Shown here piece after piece: positions 53,825-63,249 of a stretch of DNA of 64,000 bases. Each line of letters opens with the position of its first letter. Within the stretch, counting starts at the first letter, position 1. Both the position numbers and the translations under genes were made by a program. Below the pieces are notes generated by a model. The model was not told where the DNA came from and did not search any database. It saw nothing but the letters and a program-made list of their open reading frames with translations. Where the stretch lies: positions 806,001 to 870,000 of the forward strand of contig NZ_FONZ01000001.1 in assembly GCF_900113055.1 (NCBI RefSeq), read 5' to 3'. The DNA comes from Flavimobilis marinus. GTDB lineage: Bacteria > Actinomycetota > Actinomycetes > Actinomycetales > Cellulomonadaceae.

Positions 53825-53904
53825 CCGCGACTTCGTCACTTCGACCGCGACTTCGTGACTTCGAACTGACGAAGTCGCGGTCGAGCTGACGAAGTCGCGG
53901 TCGG
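53825..53904. repeat. 80-bp palindromic block of four 20-mers
   Basis: CCGCGACTTCGTCACTTCGA (53825-53844) is followed by a near-copy (53845-53864, one change), then two inverted copies, ACTGACGAAGTCGCGGTCGA (53865-53884) and GCTGACGAAGTCGCGGTCGG (53885-53904). Right units can pair with left units, giving one long or two nested stems. Confidence 0.85.
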
Positions 53905-54039
53905 GTCCGGTCGTCCGTAGGTACCGGGGGAGGCGCAGGCGCAGGCGCCGGGCCACCTGAGCGGCAAGCAGCCCGGGTGCCCGAGCAGCTCGGGTGCCCG
54001 GGCAGCCGGGATGGCCTCGTGGCGGGAGGAGCCGCGAGG

Positions 54040-54630
54040 CTAGATGACGTACTCGATGAGCTCCGCCGGGTCCTCGACCGGGCGGACCGCCTTGGGTGCG
54101 CGCTCGCGGACCTGCGCGGGGACGCCCACGGCGACCGCGCCGGCGGGCACGTCCTTGACGACGACGGCGTTCGCGCCGATCTGCGCGTCGTCACCGATCC
54201 ACACGGGGCCGAGCACCTTGGCGCCGGCGCCGAGGACGACCCGGTCGCCCACGGTGGGATGGCGCTTGCCGTGTGTCATCGAACGGCCGCCGAGGGTGAC
54301 GTTGTGGAACAGCACGACGTCGTCGCCCACGACCGCCGTCTGCCCGATCACGACGCCCATGCCGTGGTCGATGAACAGTCGACGCCCGAGCACGGCGCCG
54401 GGGTGGATCTCGATCCCCGTCGCGGCGCGCGTGGCCTGCGAGATCAGCCGCGCGGGCAGGCGCAGCAGCGGGGTGTGCCACATCCGGTGGGTCAGCCGGT
54501 GCGCCCACAGGGCGTGCACGCCGGGGTAAGCGAGCGCGACCTCGAGCGAGGACCTCGCGGCGGGGTCCTGGCTGCGGGCCGCCTCGAGGTCCTCGCGGAG
54601 GACGACGAGCGCGCGGTGGAGCAGTGACAT
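54040..54630 (-). CDS. cysE: Serine O-acetyltransferase
   Basis: First step of cysteine synthesis: acetyl-CoA plus serine gives O-acetylserine for CysK. The 196-residue protein is of the short actinobacterial type. It has an N-terminal helical region ([25 protein letters not shown]) and a left-handed beta helix ([78 protein letters not shown]). The catalytic Asp/His are in FIDHGMG. GAGG lies 5 nt before ATG 54630. It is downstream of cysK on the same strand. Confidence 0.96.
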   Translation of the reverse strand: MSLLHRALVVLREDLEAARSQDPAARSSLEVALAYPGVHALWAHRLTHRMWHTPLLRLPARLISQATRAATGIEIHPGAVLGRRLFIDHGMGVVIGQTAVVGDDVVLFHNVTLGGRSMTHGKRHPTVGDRVVLGAGAKVLGPVWIGDDAQIGANAVVVKDVPAGAVAVGVPAQVRERAPKAVRPVEDPAELIEYVI

Positions 54631-54679
54631 GCACACCTCGGATCTGCCCCGGGGGACCGGGGGAGCAGGGACGGCGGGT

Positions 54680-54709
54680 GCGGGCGGACGACGCTGCGGC
54701 GCCGCCCGC
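54680..54709 (-). other. Hairpin in the cysK-cysE gap
   Basis: GCGGGCGG (54680-54687) pairs with CCGCCCGC (54702-54709). It could attenuate cysE relative to cysK or protect the cysK message; it has no T-run. Confidence 0.4.
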
Positions 54710-54719
54710 CCGCGGTCGA

Positions 54720-55655
54720 TCAGTCGAGCAGGTCCGCGTAGAGGATCGAGGACAGGTAGCGCTCACCGAACGACGGGACGACGACGACGATGAGCTTGCC
54801 CTCGTTCTCGGGGCGCTTGCCGACCTCGAGCGCGGCGTGGATCGCAGCGCCGGAGGAGATGCCGACGAGCAGGCCCTCCTCCTTGGCGGCGCGGCGCGCA
54901 ACCTCGACCGAGGTCTCCGCGTTCACGTCGAACACCTCGGTGTAGACGGACGTGTCGAGGATCTCGGGGACGAAGTTCGCGCCGAGGCCCTGAATCTTGT
55001 GGGGGCCGGGCGCGCCGCCGTTGAGGATCGCGGACTCCTCCGGCTCCACCGCGATGATCTGCACGTCGGGCTTGCGCTCCTTGAGGACCTGGCCGACGCC
55101 GGTGATGGTGCCGCCCGTGCCGATGCCGGCGACAAAGATGTCCACCTTGCCGTCGGTGTCGTTCCAGATCTCCTCGGCCGTGGTGCGGCGGTGGATCTCA
55201 GCGTTGGCCTCGTTGGCGAACTGCCGCGCGAGGATCGCCCCGTCGCGCTCGGCGGCGATCTCGTTCGCCTTGTCGACAGCGCCCTTCATCCCGCCGGAGC
55301 CGGGGGTGAGGATGAGCTCGGCACCGAACGCGCGCAGCAGCGCACGGCGCTCCTTCGACATGGTCTCGGGCATCGTCAGCACGACGTCGTAGCCCCGCGC
55401 CGCGCCGACCATGGCGAGCGCGATGCCGGTGTTGCCCGACGTCGCCTCGACGATCGTCCCGCCGGGCTTGAGCGCGCCCGCGGCCTCCGCCGCGTCGACG
55501 ATCGCGACGCCGATGCGGTCCTTGACGGAGTTCGCCGGGTTGTAGAACTCGAGCTTGGCGACGACGGTCGCGCCGACGCCCTCGGTCAGACGGTTGAGCC
55601 GGACGAGCGGGGTGTTGCCGACGAGCTTCGTGACGTCGTCTGCGATGTGAGCCAT
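54720..55655 (-). CDS. cysK: Cysteine synthase A (O-acetylserine sulfhydrylase)
   Basis: PLP enzyme joining O-acetylserine and sulfide. The 311-residue protein has [12 protein letters not shown], the PLP lysine in [13 protein letters not shown], the substrate loop [12 protein letters not shown], the PLP-phosphate loop [12 protein letters not shown], and SSGAAIHAA near the end. It is followed by cysE and preceded by a 220-nt leader with a Cys-rich leader peptide, so it is the first structural gene of a cysteine-controlled operon. GAGGG lies 11 nt before ATG 55655. Confidence 0.97.
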   Translation of the reverse strand: MAHIADDVTKLVGNTPLVRLNRLTEGVGATVVAKLEFYNPANSVKDRIGVAIVDAAEAAGALKPGGTIVEATSGNTGIALAMVGAARGYDVVLTMPETMSKERRALLRAFGAELILTPGSGGMKGAVDKANEIAAERDGAILARQFANEANAEIHRRTTAEEIWNDTDGKVDIFVAGIGTGGTITGVGQVLKERKPDVQIIAVEPEESAILNGGAPGPHKIQGLGANFVPEILDTSVYTEVFDVNAETSVEVARRAAKEEGLLVGISSGAAIHAALEVGKRPENEGKLIVVVVPSFGERYLSSILYADLLD

Positions 55656-55852
55656 GGAATGGTCCCTCTTCTCTCGTGGGTGTGCCGGGCGGGTGCTGCG
55701 TCCGCGAGGAGGCACCCGGGCCGGCTCGGCACGCGGCGCCACCTCGCTGGGAGGGGCTGCCGGAGGGCTAACGAGGATGGGGGCCGGATTCTTCCGTGAT
55801 CCACCTGGTCGTCTCTTCCCACCGGCGTCGGGGGCGAGGAGCGATGCTCGGA

Positions 55853-55868
55853 GCAGGCGCACGCCTGC
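55853..55868 (-). promoter_or_regulatory. Hairpin just downstream of the cysteine leader peptide
   Basis: On the transcribed (minus) strand GCAGGC-GTGC-GCCTGC forms a perfect short hairpin, extendable by one pair, beginning about 10 nt after the leader-peptide stop. Its position allows ribosomes stalled at the Cys codons to affect it. Confidence 0.45.
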
Positions 55869-55877
55869 GGCACCGCT

Positions 55878-55922
55878 CTAGAGACAACAACAGCCGAGGT
55901 GGGAAGCGGGCACGTGGCGCAT
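55878..55922 (-). CDS. Cysteine leader peptide (attenuator) of cysK-cysE
   Basis: A 14-codon ORF, MRHVPASHLGCCCL, with three consecutive Cys codons (all TGT) directly before the final Leu and TAG stop. GAGGAGAGG lies 7 nt before its ATG, a very good ribosome site. A -10 element TATGGT at the complement of 55970-55975 would start the mRNA about 40 nt upstream. Short leader ORFs with consecutive Cys codons upstream of cysteine and sulfur genes have been described in mycobacteria, where ribosome progress through them senses cysteinyl-tRNA. Gene identity downstream (cysK, cysE) fits exactly. TGT is also rare in this GC-rich genome, which should sharpen the pause. Confidence 0.8.
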   Translation of the reverse strand: MRHVPASHLGCCCL

Positions 55923-56021
55923 CGCTGATCCTCTCCTCGACTGGGTGCGCTCAGGTGCGCACGGCCGTCACCATACTGCACGCGGCAGCGACGGGCGACG
56001 ACAGATCCGTGGATCTCAGGG

Positions 56022-56092
56022 AGCGGATGACGGGAATCGAACCCGCGTAATCAGTTTGGAAGACTGAGGCTCTACCATTGAGCTACATCCGC
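56022..56092 (-). tRNA. tRNA-Gly (anticodon UCC)
   Basis: Acceptor GCGGATG pairs with CATCCGC; D-arm GCTCAATGGTAGAGC; anticodon loop CTTCCAA gives UCC; T-arm GCGGGTTCGATTCCCGT. CCA is not encoded. Confidence 0.96.
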
Positions 56093-56165
56093 ACAGGTCC
56101 GCGAGCGGCGGACCAGCGCCCACACCTTAGCAAGTGACGCGGGGCGTCACGAACCAGGGGAAGAG

Positions 56166-56239
56166 TCGGGGTGACAGGATTCGAACCTGCGACCTTCCGG
56201 TCCCAAACCGGACGCGCTACCAACCTGCGCCACACCCCG
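56166..56239 (-). tRNA. tRNA-Pro (anticodon UGG)
   Basis: Acceptor CGGGGTG pairs with CACCCCG; D-arm GCGCAGGTTGGTAGCGC; anticodon arm CCGGT-TTGGGAC-CGG gives UGG; T-arm GCAGGTTCGAATCCTGT. It lies 73 bases upstream of tRNA-Gly in the transcribed direction; the pair may be one transcript, diverging from tig. Confidence 0.96.
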
Positions 56240-56441
56240 TGGGCCAGCAGACCTCGCTGGCGCCTCACCGAGTGTAGGCGACCGCGGCGGTGGGCCCGTG
56301 ATCCGCCCATGCCGTACGATCGACGGGTTACTCGCGCGCCTCGTGGCGTGCCAGTCCCTGAACTCCCGTGGCCACCGGGTCACGCCCGCCGGACGCACGC
56401 CGTCCGCCGGACCCCCTGCGAACAGTTGGAGACCATCGAAC

Positions 56442-57797
56442 GTGAAGAGCGCCGTCGAGAACCTGGAGCCCACCAAGGTCAAGCTGACCGTCGAGGTGGC
56501 GTACGACGAGCTCAAGCCGAGCATCGATCACGCCTACGAGCACATCGCTCAGGACATCTCGATCCCCGGCTTCCGCAAGGGAAAGGTGCCTGCGCGCATC
56601 ATCGACCAGCGCGTCGGCCGCGGTGCCGTGCTCGAGCACGCGATCAACGAGGGCCTTCCGAGCTTCTACACGCAGGCCGTGCGCGAGAACGAGCTGCGCC
56701 CCCTGGGGCAGCCGCAGGTCGAGGTCACGAAGGTGCCGGACCCCACCGACACCGCCGGTGAGCTGCACTTCACCGCCGAGGTCGAGGTCCGCCCTGAGCT
56801 CGACATCCCCGCGCTCGAGTCGCTCTCGGTGACCGTGGACGACGTCGAGGTCTCGGACGAGGACGTCGAGCAGCGCCTCGAGGCGTTGCGGGAGCGCTTC
56901 GGCTCGCTCGTGGGCGTCGACCGCCCCGCGGCCGACGGCGACTTCGTCGTGATCGACATGACGGCGAAGATCGAGGACGAGGAGATCGACTCGGTCTCCG
57001 GCACGAGCTACCAGATCGGCTCGGGCAACATGCTCGAGGGCATCGACGAGGCTCTCACGGGCCTTTCTGCTGGCGAGTCCTCGACGTTCACCTCGGCCCT
57101 GGCCGGCGGCGAGCACGAGGGCAAGGACGCCACGATCTCCGTGACCGTCACCTCGGTCAAGCAGCGCGACCTGCCGACCGCGGACGACGACTTCGCGCAG
57201 ATGGCGAGCGAATTCGACACGCTCGACGAGCTCAAGGCGGACCTGCGTACGCAGGTCGAGAGCGCCAAGGGCTCCAACCGTGCCGTGCAGGCGCGCGACG
57301 CCCTGCTCGACGCGCTCAAGGCTGCCGTCGACGTCCCGGTCCCGAGCGGCGTCGTCGACGCCGAGGTGCACCGCCACCTCGAGTCGGAGAACCGCCTCGA
57401 GGACGACGAGCACCGCACCGAGGTCACCGAGGAGGCTACGGTCGCTGTCAAGAACCAGATCCTGCTCGACACCCTGGCCGAGCAGCTCGAGGTCAAGGTC
57501 GGCCAGTCCGAGCTCCTCGACTACCTGCTGAACGCCTCGCGCCAGTACGGCATGGACCCGAACGAGTTCATCAAGACGCTCGACGAGTCCGGCCAGATCC
57601 CGTCCGTCGTCGCCGAGGTCGCGCGCTCCAAGGCGCTCGCCGTCGCGCTGCGCCGCGTCGAGGTCAAGGACGCCGCGGGCAACGCCGTCGACCTGTCGGA
57701 GTTCGTCGGCACCGACGAGGAGGACGCCGCCGCGGACGCGAGCGACGCCGCCGAGGTCGCCGCCGCCGAGGCTGCGGAGAACGACGAGCAGGCCTGA
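56442..57797 (+). CDS. tig: Trigger factor (ribosome-associated chaperone and prolyl isomerase)
   Basis: Binds ribosomal protein L23 and nascent chains. The 451-residue protein has the ribosome-binding GFRKGKVPARII loop near residue 45, an FKBP-type PPIase domain (residues about 155-240, GDFVVIDMTAKI; GSGNMLEGIDEALTGLSAGE) and the helical C-terminal chaperone arms, ending in an acidic Ala/Glu/Asp tail typical of actinobacteria. The GTG at 56442 is chosen because it yields the family start VKSAVENLEPTKVKLTVEV; GGAG lies somewhat far upstream. Terminator follows. Confidence 0.96.
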   Translation: MKSAVENLEPTKVKLTVEVAYDELKPSIDHAYEHIAQDISIPGFRKGKVPARIIDQRVGRGAVLEHAINEGLPSFYTQAVRENELRPLGQPQVEVTKVPDPTDTAGELHFTAEVEVRPELDIPALESLSVTVDDVEVSDEDVEQRLEALRERFGSLVGVDRPAADGDFVVIDMTAKIEDEEIDSVSGTSYQIGSGNMLEGIDEALTGLSAGESSTFTSALAGGEHEGKDATISVTVTSVKQRDLPTADDDFAQMASEFDTLDELKADLRTQVESAKGSNRAVQARDALLDALKAAVDVPVPSGVVDAEVHRHLESENRLEDDEHRTEVTEEATVAVKNQILLDTLAEQLEVKVGQSELLDYLLNASRQYGMDPNEFIKTLDESGQIPSVVAEVARSKALAVALRRVEVKDAAGNAVDLSEFVGTDEEDAAADASDAAEVAAAEAAENDEQA

Positions 57798-57813
57798 GCC
57801 TGACAGCACCCGA

Positions 57814-57847
57814 CGACGGCCGTCCCGCACCCGCGGGGCGGCCGTCG
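57814..57847 (+). terminator. Terminator after tig
   Basis: CGACGGCCGTCCCGC (57814-57828) pairs over 15 bp with GCGGGGCGGCCGTCG (57833-57847), with one G-U pair and a 4-nt loop. It insulates tig from the clp operon. Confidence 0.8.
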
Positions 57848-57884
57848 GCGTACCGGGAACGCGTCGTGCGTGACGTCCCCGGTG

Positions 57885-57897
57885 CGCCGACAGCGAA
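57885..57897 (+). promoter_or_regulatory. Candidate ClgR box upstream of clpP1P2
   Basis: CGCCGACAGCGAA matches the core of the actinobacterial ClgR consensus as I recall it (CGCY-NANR-GCGWW) at every specified position. It lies about 86 nt before the clpP1 start and about 43 nt before a possible -10 TAGGGT (57940-57945 region), suited to an activator. ClgR is the known activator of clpP1P2 in Corynebacterium, Streptomyces and Mycobacterium. Confidence 0.45.
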
Positions 57898-57970
57898 ACG
57901 CGCCTCCGCCCGGGCAGGACACCGGGTGCGTGCGCGTTAGGGTCGGGACAGTTGATCATCGACGAGGGAG

Positions 57971-58600
57971 ATGAGCGTGAACGAGCAGATGCCCATGGCG
58001 GCACGTGGTGATGTCGCGGGCCTGGGGCTGAACGACAGCATCTACAACCGGCTCCTCAAGGAGCGCATCATCTGGCTCGGGTCCGAGGTGCGCGACGAGA
58101 ACGCGAACGCCATCTGCGCGCAGATGATGCTGCTTGCGGCCGAGGACCCTGACAAGGACATCTACCTCTACATCAACTCGCCCGGTGGCTCGATCACGGC
58201 GGGCATGGCGATCTACGACACGATGCAGTTCATCCAGCCCGACGTCGCCACGGTCGCGATGGGCATGGCGGCCTCGATGGGGCAGTTCCTGCTCTCCTCC
58301 GGAACCAAGGGCAAGCGTTACGCCACGCCCCACGCGCGCGTCATGATGCACCAGCCCTCGGGCGGCATCGGCGGCACCGCGACGGACGTCCGCATCAACG
58401 CGGAGCTGATCCTGCACATGAAGCGCGTGCTCGCCGAGCTGATCGCCGAGCAGACCGGCAAGACGGTCGAGCAGATCCACACGGACTCCGACCGCGACCG
58501 CTGGTTCACCGCGCCCGAGGCCCTCGAGTACGGGTTCATCGACCACGTCGTCACCCACGCGGGCTCCGTCGCCGGCGGCGGCGGCACCACGGGCTCCTGA
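57971..58600 (+). CDS. clpP1: ATP-dependent Clp protease proteolytic subunit 1
   Basis: A 209-residue serine peptidase forming the mixed ClpP1P2 barrel. [34 protein letters not shown], catalytic Ser in [11 protein letters not shown], catalytic His in MMHQPSGG, and catalytic Asp in the ATDVRI region follow the family order. The ATG at 57971 directly abuts GAGGGAG; the in-frame GTG at 57977 (VNEQMP) is better spaced and may be the actual start. clpP2 follows after 52 bases and clpX after that. Confidence 0.95.
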   Translation: MSVNEQMPMAARGDVAGLGLNDSIYNRLLKERIIWLGSEVRDENANAICAQMMLLAAEDPDKDIYLYINSPGGSITAGMAIYDTMQFIQPDVATVAMGMAASMGQFLLSSGTKGKRYATPHARVMMHQPSGGIGGTATDVRINAELILHMKRVLAELIAEQTGKTVEQIHTDSDRDRWFTAPEALEYGFIDHVVTHAGSVAGGGGTTGS

Positions 58601-58652
58601 GCCCGCAACCCCGCCCAGCCCTCCCGGACACCAGACTTCTCAGGAGCCAGTG

Positions 58653-59363
58653 ATGAGCATCGAGTCCCAGTACCTCAACACCGCCCAGCGCCTCGCTGGG
58701 CCCTATGCCGGCGCCCTCGCCGGTGGCACGGCGCCCGCCGGACCGTCGGCGCGCTACGTCCTGCCGAACTTCGAGGAGCGCACCCCCTACGGCTTCAAGC
58801 GCCAGGACCCGTACACCAAGCTGTTCGAGGACCGCATCATCTTCCTCGGCGTGCAGGTGGACGACGCCTCGGCCGACGACGTCATGGCCCAGCTCCTCGT
58901 GCTCGAGAGCCAGGACCCCGACCGCGACATCGTCATGTACATCAACTCGCCCGGCGGCTCGTTCACGGCGATGACGGCGATCTACGACACGATGCAGTAC
59001 ATCAAGTCGCAGGTCTCCACCGTGTGCCTCGGCCAGGCTGCCTCAGCGGCCGCCGTGCTGCTCGCGGCGGGTCAGCCGGGCAAGCGCCTGGCGCTGCCGA
59101 ACGCGCGCGTGCTGATCCACCAGCCGGCGATGGAGGGCGGCGGCTACGCCCAGGCCTCCGACATCGAGATCCACGCCAACGAGCTCATCCGGATGCGCGA
59201 GTGGCTCGAGGCCACGCTGGCCTCGCACACCGGCCGCGACGTCGAGCAGGTCCGCAAGGACATCGAGCGCGACAAGATCCTGTCGGCGGCCCAGGCCCTC
59301 GACTACGGGATCGTCGACCAGGTCCTCGAGAGCCGCAAGCCGAAGGTCCTCCCGGCCTCGTGA
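58653..59363 (+). CDS. clpP2: ATP-dependent Clp protease proteolytic subunit 2
   Basis: A 236-residue partner of ClpP1. It has the longer N-terminus of ClpP2 ([33 protein letters not shown]), [19 protein letters not shown], catalytic Ser in [13 protein letters not shown], catalytic His in [14 protein letters not shown], and the C-terminal [20 protein letters not shown] 58653 is preferred to the GTG three bases earlier because AGGAG then has a normal 6-nt spacing. Confidence 0.95.
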   Translation: MSIESQYLNTAQRLAGPYAGALAGGTAPAGPSARYVLPNFEERTPYGFKRQDPYTKLFEDRIIFLGVQVDDASADDVMAQLLVLESQDPDRDIVMYINSPGGSFTAMTAIYDTMQYIKSQVSTVCLGQAASAAAVLLAAGQPGKRLALPNARVLIHQPAMEGGGYAQASDIEIHANELIRMREWLEATLASHTGRDVEQVRKDIERDKILSAAQALDYGIVDQVLESRKPKVLPAS

Positions 59364-59512
59364 CGAGCCCGCACGGCTGACCCGCCGCCGTGGCCCGGAG
59401 CGTCGTGACAGACATCCGGGCTACGGTGGTGTGGAATGGACAGCACGGAGCGGTCGATCGACCGCGCTCAGCGCGCGGGGTACCGCCGACAGGCAGTGGA
59501 AGGGGAACAACA

Positions 59513-60773
<1,261 letters not shown>

Positions 60774-60781
<8 letters not shown>

Positions 60782-61106
60782 CGCGCCCCGGGTGCCCGCG
60801 GAGATCCTCCAGCTGCGCGAGAGCATCGACAACATCGACGCCGCCCTCATCTACATGCTGGCGGAGCGGTTCCGGTGCACCGAGCGCGTCGGGCAGCTGA
60901 AGGCCACCGGTGGCCTGCCTCCCGCGGACCTCGAGCGCGAGGGCCAGCAGATCGAGCGCCTGGCGGGCATCGCTCAGACCGCCGGCCTGGACCCCGTGTT
61001 CGCCGAGGCCCTGCGGGCGTTCATCGTGAGCGAGGTGATCCGCAGGCACGAGGCGATCGCCGCGGAGCGCGACGGCGAAGCCCCGGTCCTCGACATCTAC
61101 TCCTGA
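60774..61106 (+). CDS. Chorismate mutase (AroQ type)
   Basis: Converts chorismate to prephenate for Phe and Tyr synthesis. The 110-residue AroQ helical domain has [31 protein letters not shown] with the active-site Arg and Lys and a [30 protein letters not shown] second half. It is monofunctional and cytoplasmic (no signal peptide). GTG 60774 lies 8 bases inside the clpX reading frame, so it is translationally coupled to clpX, an arrangement seen in several Micrococcales. Confidence 0.9.
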
Positions 61107-61261
61107 GCAGCGGCCGCACGTCTTCGCCCGGTCACCTCGTGGCCCCGACCGCCGCGTGGCGGGTGCCGTCGCTATCCATTGCAGGAACCCCCACCGCGTA
61201 GCAGGGTAGGGAGGGACCCGGCGGCAGCGCCGCCACAGCCGACGTCATGAGGTGGTCTCGC

Positions 61262-62440
61262 GTGAAGATTGATTGGCTCCGTCCGCTCCTCGGCCAGGAA
61301 GCGCCGTTCACGACCGTGCATCTCGATGTGACAGGAGAGGGTGAGCCAGCCGCTCGAGAAGCGCGTGATCGCTGGCGCGGTCTCCGCCGCCAGCTCGCCG
61401 GCGAGGGAACGCCCGAGGCGACGCTCGACCTCATCGAGGAGGCGTTGACGCCCCCCACCGGCCGCGCACGGGGACGCGTCGTCATCGCGAACCCGCAGGG
61501 AATCCTCGTCGACCGCACCCTCATGGCCGCGCCGACGTCGTCGTCGGCGGTGCACGGGCCTGTCCCCGCGCTGCTTCCGGCCGCGCTGCACAACGACGAG
61601 GTCGTCGACCACATCATCGCGCGCGTCGACCGCAGCGGCGCCGATCTCGTCCGCCATCACTGGGGCTCCGCCGACGGCGACTGGCATGCGACCGTCGAGG
61701 GCGGCCACGACGACGTCGAGGTCACCCAGACCGGTCCCGGTCAGAGCCGCGGGGAGGCGCGCCAGCACGACTCGTGGGAGCGCAACGCTGAGGCTGTCGC
61801 GCAGGAGCTCGACCGACTCTGCGCGAGCGAGGCGCCGGAGGTCATCATCCTCACCGGCGACGTGCGCGCCGTCGCGCTCGTCAAGGGTGAGCTCGGCCAG
61901 AAGGCGTGCGCGTGCGTAATCGAGGTGCCCGGCGGCAGCCGGGGCGCTGGGGCTCACGAGGACGCCTTCGACACGCACGTCACGGCGGCGCTCGACGACT
62001 TCCGGGCGCGCCGCCGCGAGAAGGTCCTGGCGCGCTACCGGGAGGGCCACGGGCGCCAGGACGGCGCGGTGACCTCGCTCACCGACGTCGTCGAGGTGCT
62101 CACCAAGGGACAGGTCGCCGAGCTCGTGCTGGCCGAGGACGCCGCGCGGACCGCCGAGCCCGAGCCCGCGCTGTGGGTGGGGCCCGAGCCGCTGCACCTG
62201 GCTCTCGACGAGGCCACGCTGAGCGCGATGGGGCTGACGGACCTGCGGCAGATGCCGGCGTCGATCGCGCTCGTCCGGGCGGCCCTCGGCCAGGATGCGG
62301 GTCTGACCTTCGCCCCGGACGGCGCCGTGGACCTCAGGGACGGCGTCGGGGCCGTGCTGCGGTGGTCGGACCCGAGCACGCCGCACGAGTCCGCCCCGAG
62401 CCTTTCGAGCGACGCGGGGCGGCTCTCGGCCCACGGCTGA
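61262..62440 (+). CDS. Vms1/Ankzf1-like peptidyl-tRNA hydrolase-family protein (baeRF type)
   Basis: A 392-residue protein of the bacterial/archaeal eRF1-like (baeRF) group often annotated as Vms1/Ankzf1 family. IDWLRPLLGQEAPFTTVHLDVT then EARDRWRGLRRQLAGEGTPEATLDLIEEAL, later HDSWERNAEAVAQELDRLCASEAPEVIILTGDVRAVALVKGEL match its pattern. Eukaryotic Vms1 releases nascent chains from stalled 60S subunits; a bacterial role in ribosome quality control is an inference. The GTG at 61262 is preferred over ATG 61247 because GAGGTGG lies about 8 nt upstream. Confidence 0.75.
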   Translation: MKIDWLRPLLGQEAPFTTVHLDVTGEGEPAAREARDRWRGLRRQLAGEGTPEATLDLIEEALTPPTGRARGRVVIANPQGILVDRTLMAAPTSSSAVHGPVPALLPAALHNDEVVDHIIARVDRSGADLVRHHWGSADGDWHATVEGGHDDVEVTQTGPGQSRGEARQHDSWERNAEAVAQELDRLCASEAPEVIILTGDVRAVALVKGELGQKACACVIEVPGGSRGAGAHEDAFDTHVTAALDDFRARRREKVLARYREGHGRQDGAVTSLTDVVEVLTKGQVAELVLAEDAARTAEPEPALWVGPEPLHLALDEATLSAMGLTDLRQMPASIALVRAALGQDAGLTFAPDGAVDLRDGVGAVLRWSDPSTPHESAPSLSSDAGRLSAHG

Positions 62441-62453
62441 CGAGCGAGGCGGA

Positions 62454-62486
62454 CCGTGCCGAGCGCCACGCCGGTGCTCGGCACGG
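62454..62486. terminator. Bidirectional terminator
   Basis: CCGTGCCGAGC (62454-62464) pairs perfectly with GCTCGGCACGG (62476-62486), 11-nt loop, between convergent genes. Confidence 0.75.
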
Positions 62487-62502
62487 GCCGCCGCCGCTGA
62501 GG

Positions 62503-63249
62503 TCAGCGGTGCGTCGGGTCGAGCACCCGGTCGAGGAACTCGCGCGTGCGGGGTTCCCGAGGGGTCCCGATCACCTGGTCGGCCGGCCCTTCCTCGAGGA
62601 TCGTGCCCCCGTCCATGAACACCACGCGGTCGGCGACGTCGCGCGCGAACGCCATCTCGTGCGTCACCACGATCATGGTCATGCCGCCCTCGGCGAGCTC
62701 ACGCATGACGGCGAGCACCTCACCGACGAGCTCCGGGTCGAGCGCGGAGGTCGGCTCGTCGAACAGCATCAGCGCCGGGTCCATGCTCAGGGCACGCGCG
62801 ATCGCGACCCGCTGCTGCTGTCCGCCCGAGAGCTGGCTCGGCGTCGCGCCGGCACGGTCGGCAAGGCCCACCCGGGCGAGGTTCTCGAGTGCCACCTTCT
62901 CGGCCTCGGCCTTCGAGCGGCGCAGGACCTTGCGCTGGGCGACGGTGCAGTTCTCGAGCACGGTCTGGTGGGTGAAGAGGTTGAACGACTGGAACACCAT
63001 GCCCACGTGCTGGCGCACGGCGTCGATGTCGACGTCCGGGTCGTTGATCTCGGTGCCGAGCACGCGCACCGAGCCTGCGGTCGCGTGCTCCAGCTGGTTC
63101 ACGCAGCGCAGCAGGGTGGACTTGCCCGAGCCGGACGGCCCGATCACGCACACGACCTCGCCCGGTGCGACCGTGAGGTCCACACCGCGGAGCACCTCGC
63201 GCGGGCCGAAGGACTTGTGCAGGTCGGTGATCTCGACGACGGCGTTCAT
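62503..63249 (-). CDS. Amino-acid ABC transporter ATP-binding protein (GlnQ-like)
   Basis: A 248-residue ABC ATPase of the polar amino acid type. Walker [10 protein letters not shown] near residue 38, Q-loop [19 protein letters not shown], signature [15 protein letters not shown], Walker [17 protein letters not shown] and H-loop VVTHEMAFA. It energises uptake of glutamate, glutamine or a similar amino acid together with the permease, whose stop codon it overlaps (ATGA). The solute-binding protein must lie beyond the window. Confidence 0.95.
   Translation of the reverse strand: MNAVVEITDLHKSFGPREVLRGVDLTVAPGEVVCVIGPSGSGKSTLLRCVNQLEHATAGSVRVLGTEINDPDVDIDAVRQHVGMVFQSFNLFTHQTVLENCTVAQRKVLRRSKAEAEKVALENLARVGLADRAGATPSQLSGGQQQRVAIARALSMDPALMLFDEPTSALDPELVGEVLAVMRELAEGGMTMIVVTHEMAFARDVADRVVFMDGGTILEEGPADQVIGTPREPRTREFLDRVLDPTHR

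Larger units (their letters stand above)
53719..54039. other. Intergenic repeat-rich region between gntR and cysE
   Basis: 321 bases with no credible gene. It contains a 23-bp direct repeat, an 80-bp block of direct and inverted 20-mers (listed separately) and an imperfect palindrome around CCCGAGC-A-GCTCGGG at 53980-53994. Open frames across it owe their length to repeat composition. Confidence 0.6.
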
